The notes beneath the pieces are model-generated. The model was not told where the DNA came from. It was given only the letters and a program-made list of their open reading frames with translations, and did not search any database. Positions 32,718 through 36,075 of a stretch of 36,075 nt of DNA are shown piece by piece (position 1 is the stretch's first letter; each line of letters opens with the position of its first letter). Origin of the DNA: Streptomyces sp. sk2.1 (GTDB lineage: Bacteria; Actinomycetota; Actinomycetes; Streptomycetales; Streptomycetaceae); contig NZ_RDBO01000077.1 of assembly GCF_008120935.1 (NCBI RefSeq), positions 1,027,042-1,063,116 on the forward strand, written 5' to 3'. The position numbers and the translations under genes are program-made.

Positions 32718-33887
32718 ATGGCTTACCTCGACCACGCCGCGACCACGCCGATGCTTCCGGAAGCGATCGAGGCGATGACCGCCCAGCTCGCCGTCACCGG
32801 TAACGCGTCCTCACTGCACGCCGCCGGGCGCCGGGCCCGCCGTACCGTCGAGGAGTCGAGAGAGACCCTCGCCGACGCCCTCGGCGCACGCCCCAGCGAG
32901 GTGGTCTTCACCTCCGGGGGGACCGAGGCGGACAACCTCGCGGTGAAGGGCCTGTACTGGGCCCGCCGCGACGCCGACCCCCGCCGCACGCGCGTCCTGG
33001 CCAGCCCGGTCGAGCACCACGCGGTGCTGGACGCCGTCGACTGGCTCGCCGGGCACGAGGGCGCGAACGTCGAGTACCTCCCCGTCGACCCGTACGGGCG
33101 CGTCCACCCCGACGTGCTGCGCGAGGCGATCCTCAAGGACCCCGACGACGTCGCGCTGATCACCGTGATGTGGGCCAACAACGAGATCGGCACCATCATG
33201 CCGGTGCGCGAACTGGCCGCGACGGCCCGCGAGTTCGACGTGCCGATGCACGCCGACGCGGTGCAGGCGTTCGGGCAGCTGGAAGTCGACTTCGCCCGGT
33301 CCGGGCTGGCCGCGATGACGGTCAGCGGTCACAAGATCGGCGGCCCGTCCGGCATCGGCGCGCTGCTGCTGGGCCGCGAGTACACCCCCGTGCCCGTGCT
33401 CCACGGCGGCGGCCAGGAGCGGCACGTCCGCTCGGGCACCCTGGACGTGCCGGCCATCGCCTCCTTCGCCCTCGCGGGGCGGCTCGCCGCCGACGGGCGC
33501 GAGGAGTTCGCCCGGGAGATCGGCGGACTCCGCGACGACCTGGTCGCCGCGGTGCGGGCGGCCGTGCCCGACGCCGTCCTCGGCGGCGACCCGGACCCCG
33601 GCGGCCGACTGCCCGCCAACGCGCACTTCAGCTTCCCCGGCTGCGAGGGCGACTCCCTGCTCCTGCTGCTGGACGCGCAGGGCATCGAGTGCTCCACCGG
33701 CTCGGCCTGCACCGCCGGGATCGCCCAGCCCAGCCATGTGCTGCTGGCCGCCGGAACCGACCCGGACCTGGCCCGGGGCACCCTGCGCTTCTCGCTCGGC
33801 CACACGTCGACCGGGCAGGACGTGGACGAGGTCGCCCGCGCGATCGGCCCGGCGGTGGAACGGGCCCGCACGGCCGGACTCAGCTGA
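32718..33887 (+). CDS. Cysteine desulfurase (IscS/NifS type)
   Basis: 389 residues. A PLP enzyme that takes sulfur from L-cysteine as a persulfide and gives alanine. The N-terminus YLDHAATTPM is the family signature; the PLP lysine is Lys206 in TVSGHKIGGPSGIG; the mobile catalytic loop is CSTGSACTAG (325-334), with Cys331 aligned to IscS Cys328, so it is a group I enzyme. The ATG at 32718 has no ribosome site, consistent with a leaderless mRNA. mnmA lies one gene downstream on the same strand, so the likely main role is to feed sulfur for tRNA 2-thiouridine. No iscU-like scaffold is next to it. Confidence 0.94.
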   Translation: MAYLDHAATTPMLPEAIEAMTAQLAVTGNASSLHAAGRRARRTVEESRETLADALGARPSEVVFTSGGTEADNLAVKGLYWARRDADPRRTRVLASPVEHHAVLDAVDWLAGHEGANVEYLPVDPYGRVHPDVLREAILKDPDDVALITVMWANNEIGTIMPVRELAATAREFDVPMHADAVQAFGQLEVDFARSGLAAMTVSGHKIGGPSGIGALLLGREYTPVPVLHGGGQERHVRSGTLDVPAIASFALAGRLAADGREEFAREIGGLRDDLVAAVRAAVPDAVLGGDPDPGGRLPANAHFSFPGCEGDSLLLLLDAQGIECSTGSACTAGIAQPSHVLLAAGTDPDLARGTLRFSLGHTSTGQDVDEVARAIGPAVERARTAGLS

Positions 33888-34175
33888 CCGCCGCGGCCAC
33901 CGGGTGACACGTGCACCGGGCGGCACGGGCGCCGGGCGAAACCGTGTATCGGGCGGCGCAGGCACCGGTCGGCTCAAGCAGCGCCGGGCGCCGGTCCGCA
34001 TGCGCGTCGGCTGTCCTGGGCGTCGGCCGACACGGGGACCGGCCGACGCGCGCACCATCGGGCTCGGGCGTTGGGCGCCCGGCGGCGTGCGGGACGTGGG
34101 CGGGCCGGGCCGTCCGTACCTCCCGGACCGCCGGCCGAGTCTTCCATCCTCCCGGACCGCCGGTCGGGCCGTTGG
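33888..34175. repeat. Intergenic region with imperfect repeats
   Basis: A 33-nt imperfect tandem pair (33910-33942, 33943-33975; each begins CGTG and shares CGGGCGGC), and a 16-nt direct repeat CCTCCCGGACCGCCGG at 34119-34134 and 34148-34163. No gene seen. The region lies between two converging genes. Confidence 0.6.
34020..34049. terminator. Bidirectional terminator candidate
   Basis: A 10-bp perfect stem GCGTCGGCCG (34020-34029)/CGGCCGACGC (34040-34049) with a 10-nt loop, midway between the convergent desulfurase and amidase genes. No T run on either side, as is common in Streptomyces. Confidence 0.6.
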
Positions 34176-34856
34176 TCAGGCCGTCCGGGCCGCCCGGACC
34201 AGTTTCAGGTAGCGGTCCCAGTCCCAGTGCTTCCCCGGGTCGGTGTGGTCCGTGCCCGGCACCTCCACGTGCCCGACGATGTGCTCCCGGTCCACCGGTA
34301 TCCCGTACCGGTCGCAGATCGCGGCCGTCAGGCGCGCCGACGCCCCGTACATCGCCGCCGTGAAGTCCTGCGGGCGGTCCACGAAGCCCTCGTGCTCGAT
34401 GCCGACGCTGCGTTCGTTGAACGATCTGTTCCCCGCGTGGAACGCCACGTCCAGCTCGCGGATCATCTGCGCCACATGGCCGTCCTTGCGGACCACGTAG
34501 TGCGCCGCGGCCCCGTGCCCCGGGTCCTGGAAGACCTTCACCGCGCTCCGGTAGCTGCCCTGGGTGACGTGGATGACGACCCGGTCGATCGTGTAGTCGT
34601 CGGGGCGGTCGGCCCGCCGCCAGTTCGCCGGGGAGGCCGATATCCACTCGGCGCGCGCGTAGTCCACCTCGCCGGGCTTGCGGGGCTTCTCGATCCCCGG
34701 CAGCCGCCACCAGGCGCGCTTCAGCTCGTCCCGTGCCAGCACGGCCGTGCCCACGGCCGTGGCGGCGGCGCCGATCAGCAGCCCGCGCCGGCCGATGCCG
34801 CGCTTGGACCCCGCCTTCGCGGAACCCTCGGCGCCCGACGTCCCCTTGCTTCCCAT
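34176..34856 (-). CDS. N-acetylmuramoyl-L-alanine amidase, Tat-exported
   Basis: 226 residues. It is a zinc amidase of the Amidase_2/AmpD fold, cutting the bond between muramic acid and L-alanine in peptidoglycan. Zinc ligands by alignment of motifs: His96 (VVIHVTQGS), His196 (IVGHVEVPG) and Asp206 (HTDPGKHWDW); Glu154/His155 lie in SVGIEHEGF. The N-terminus has a twin-arginine signal, GRRGLLIGAAATAVGTAVLA (22-41), so export in folded form is likely, with or without cleavage. Starts at ATG 34856 and ATG 34874 (18 bp earlier) are both possible; neither has a good ribosome site. It diverges from mnmA with about 60 bp between starts, so the two promoters overlap. Confidence 0.9.
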   Translation of the reverse strand: MGSKGTSGAEGSAKAGSKRGIGRRGLLIGAAATAVGTAVLARDELKRAWWRLPGIEKPRKPGEVDYARAEWISASPANWRRADRPDDYTIDRVVIHVTQGSYRSAVKVFQDPGHGAAAHYVVRKDGHVAQMIRELDVAFHAGNRSFNERSVGIEHEGFVDRPQDFTAAMYGASARLTAAICDRYGIPVDREHIVGHVEVPGTDHTDPGKHWDWDRYLKLVRAARTA

Positions 34857-34917
34857 GTGATCCACAACGCTCATCCATGAGCGTCGAGTTCCCCGGGCCC
34901 CGTACCCTGGTGGAGCT

Positions 34918-36048
34918 ATGACTCAGACTTCCCAGCGCCCCCTCCGCGTGCTCGCCGCCATGTCGGGCGGTGTCGACTCCGCCGTCGCCGCCGCCCGCGC
35001 CGCCGAGGCGGGCCACGACGTGACCGGTGTGCACCTCGCCCTCTCCGCGAACCCGCAGTCCTTCCGCACCGGAGCGCGCGGCTGCTGCACGATCGAGGAC
35101 TCCCGCGACGCGCGCCGCGCGGCGGACGTCATCGGCATCCCGTTCTACGTCTGGGACCTGGCGGAACGGTTCCGCGAGGACGTCGTGGACGACTTCATCG
35201 CCGAGTACGAGGCGGGACGCACCCCCAACCCGTGCCTGCGCTGCAACGAGAAGATCAAGTTCGCGGCGCTGCTCGACAAGGCCCTCGCGCTCGGCTTCGA
35301 CGCCGTGTGCACCGGCCACTACGCCACCGTCGTGCTGAACGAGGACGGCAGCCGCGAGCTGCACCGCGCCTCCGACATGGCCAAGGACCAGTCGTACGTG
35401 CTCGGGGTCCTGGACGAGAAGCAGCTCGCCCACGCGATGTTCCCGCTCGGCGACACCCTCACCACCAAGGACGAGATCCGGGCCGAGGCCGAGCGGCGCG
35501 GGCTCGCCGTCGCCAAGAAGCCCGACAGCCACGACATCTGCTTCATCGCCGACGGCGACACCCAGGGCTTCCTCGCGAGCCGGCTCGGCACGGCCGAGGG
35601 CGACATCGTCGACGAGTCGGGCACGAAGGTCGGCACCCACGAGGGCGCCTTCGGCTTCACCATCGGCCAGCGCAAGGGCCTGCGCATCGGACACCCCGCC
35701 CCCGACGGCAAGCCGCGCTACGTCCTGGACATCTCCCCGGTGAACAACACGGTGACGGTCGGCCCGGTCGAGGCCCTCGACGTCACCGCCCTCACCGCTA
35801 TCAGGCCCCGCTGGTGCGGCACCGCCCCGTCCGGCCCCGGCACGTACACCGCCCAGCTCCGCGCCCACGGCGGCGAGACCGAGGTCACGGCGGAACTCGT
35901 CGACGGCACCCTGCACGTCGCCTTCACCGACCCGGTCCGCGGCGTGGCCCCCGGCCAGGCGGTCGTCCTGTACGACGGCACCCGCGTCGTCGGCTCGGCG
36001 ACGATCGCCACGACGGCCCGGCGGCAGACGGCGGCGACGTCCGGCTGA
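34918..36048 (+). CDS. mnmA: tRNA-specific 2-thiouridylase MnmA
   Basis: 376 residues, complete. It activates U34 of tRNAs for Lys, Glu and Gln with ATP and inserts sulfur at C2. The PP-loop is SGGVDS (16-21). The catalytic Cys106 (NPCLRCN) and the persulfide-carrying Cys208 (SHDICFI) match E. coli Cys102/Cys199. The C-terminal beta-barrel holds the family pattern FGFTIGQRKGL. The ATG at 34918 has GGTGGAG 4-5 nt upstream, and TACCCT just before may be its -10. With the cysteine desulfurase gene (one gene upstream) it makes a sulfur relay; no TusBCDE genes are seen, as expected for Gram-positive bacteria. Confidence 0.97.
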   Translation: MTQTSQRPLRVLAAMSGGVDSAVAAARAAEAGHDVTGVHLALSANPQSFRTGARGCCTIEDSRDARRAADVIGIPFYVWDLAERFREDVVDDFIAEYEAGRTPNPCLRCNEKIKFAALLDKALALGFDAVCTGHYATVVLNEDGSRELHRASDMAKDQSYVLGVLDEKQLAHAMFPLGDTLTTKDEIRAEAERRGLAVAKKPDSHDICFIADGDTQGFLASRLGTAEGDIVDESGTKVGTHEGAFGFTIGQRKGLRIGHPAPDGKPRYVLDISPVNNTVTVGPVEALDVTALTAIRPRWCGTAPSGPGTYTAQLRAHGGETEVTAELVDGTLHVAFTDPVRGVAPGQAVVLYDGTRVVGSATIATTARRQTAATSG

Positions 36049-36075
36049 TCCCGCCGGACGCCGCTCCCGACGCGG

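Overview
The window looks like a Streptomyces chromosome arm-proximal or core segment. G+C is very high throughout, with strong third-position bias, GTG starts are common, and the gene families are streptomycete. In the right half the gene order (membrane protein, sdaA, glyA, gcvH, gcvT, P-loop protein, two SseB-like genes, a five-gene oligopeptide ABC transporter, TRIC-like channel, thioesterase, cysteine desulfurase, amidase, mnmA) matches what I remember of the S. coelicolor SCO5468-SCO5488 region.

Left part (1-2488): the 3' end of a PucR-family regulator, a 13-bp tandem repeat over its stop codon, and a stand-alone class I (sesqui)terpene synthase. Next (2489-15159, all on the minus strand) is part of an actinobacterial type VII (ESX) secretion locus. 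In transcription order it holds a polymorphic toxin with a C-terminal ADP-ribosyltransferase domain, a small candidate immunity or adaptor protein, a frameshifted relic, a second protein carrying the same small domain plus a DUF6508-like tail, a single-pass membrane protein, EccD, a MinD/EspI-like ATPase with a glutamine-rich repeat domain, the triple-ATPase motor EccC, and a DUF6177-type protein. WXG100 substrates (EsxA/EsxB), EccB, EccE and mycosin are not present in the window.

At about 15,160 the toxin gene (minus) and a membrane-protein gene (plus) meet head to head, and both lack their 5' ends. The plus-strand gene has no start codon before its proline/tyrosine-rich N-terminus, and the toxin lacks its N-terminal secretion half. 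This is a rearrangement junction or an assembly join, and it separates the type VII genes from the metabolic block. It is the most notable point in the window.

Right part: a glycine/serine operon on the minus strand (gcvT-gcvH-glyA-sdaA) sits behind a clear tandem glycine riboswitch (20612-20804). Reading the other way are a TTA-containing P-loop gene and two SseB-like genes. A five-gene peptide ABC transporter (permease, lipoprotein, permease, two ATPases) follows, with a long stem-loop between the binding-protein gene and the second permease. After that come a TRIC-like channel whose start codon lies in a hairpin, a hot-dog thioesterase, an IscS/NifS-type cysteine desulfurase whose -10 box sits inside a perfect palindrome, a Tat-exported amidase, and mnmA. 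The desulfurase and MnmA together fit a tRNA 2-thiouridine pathway.
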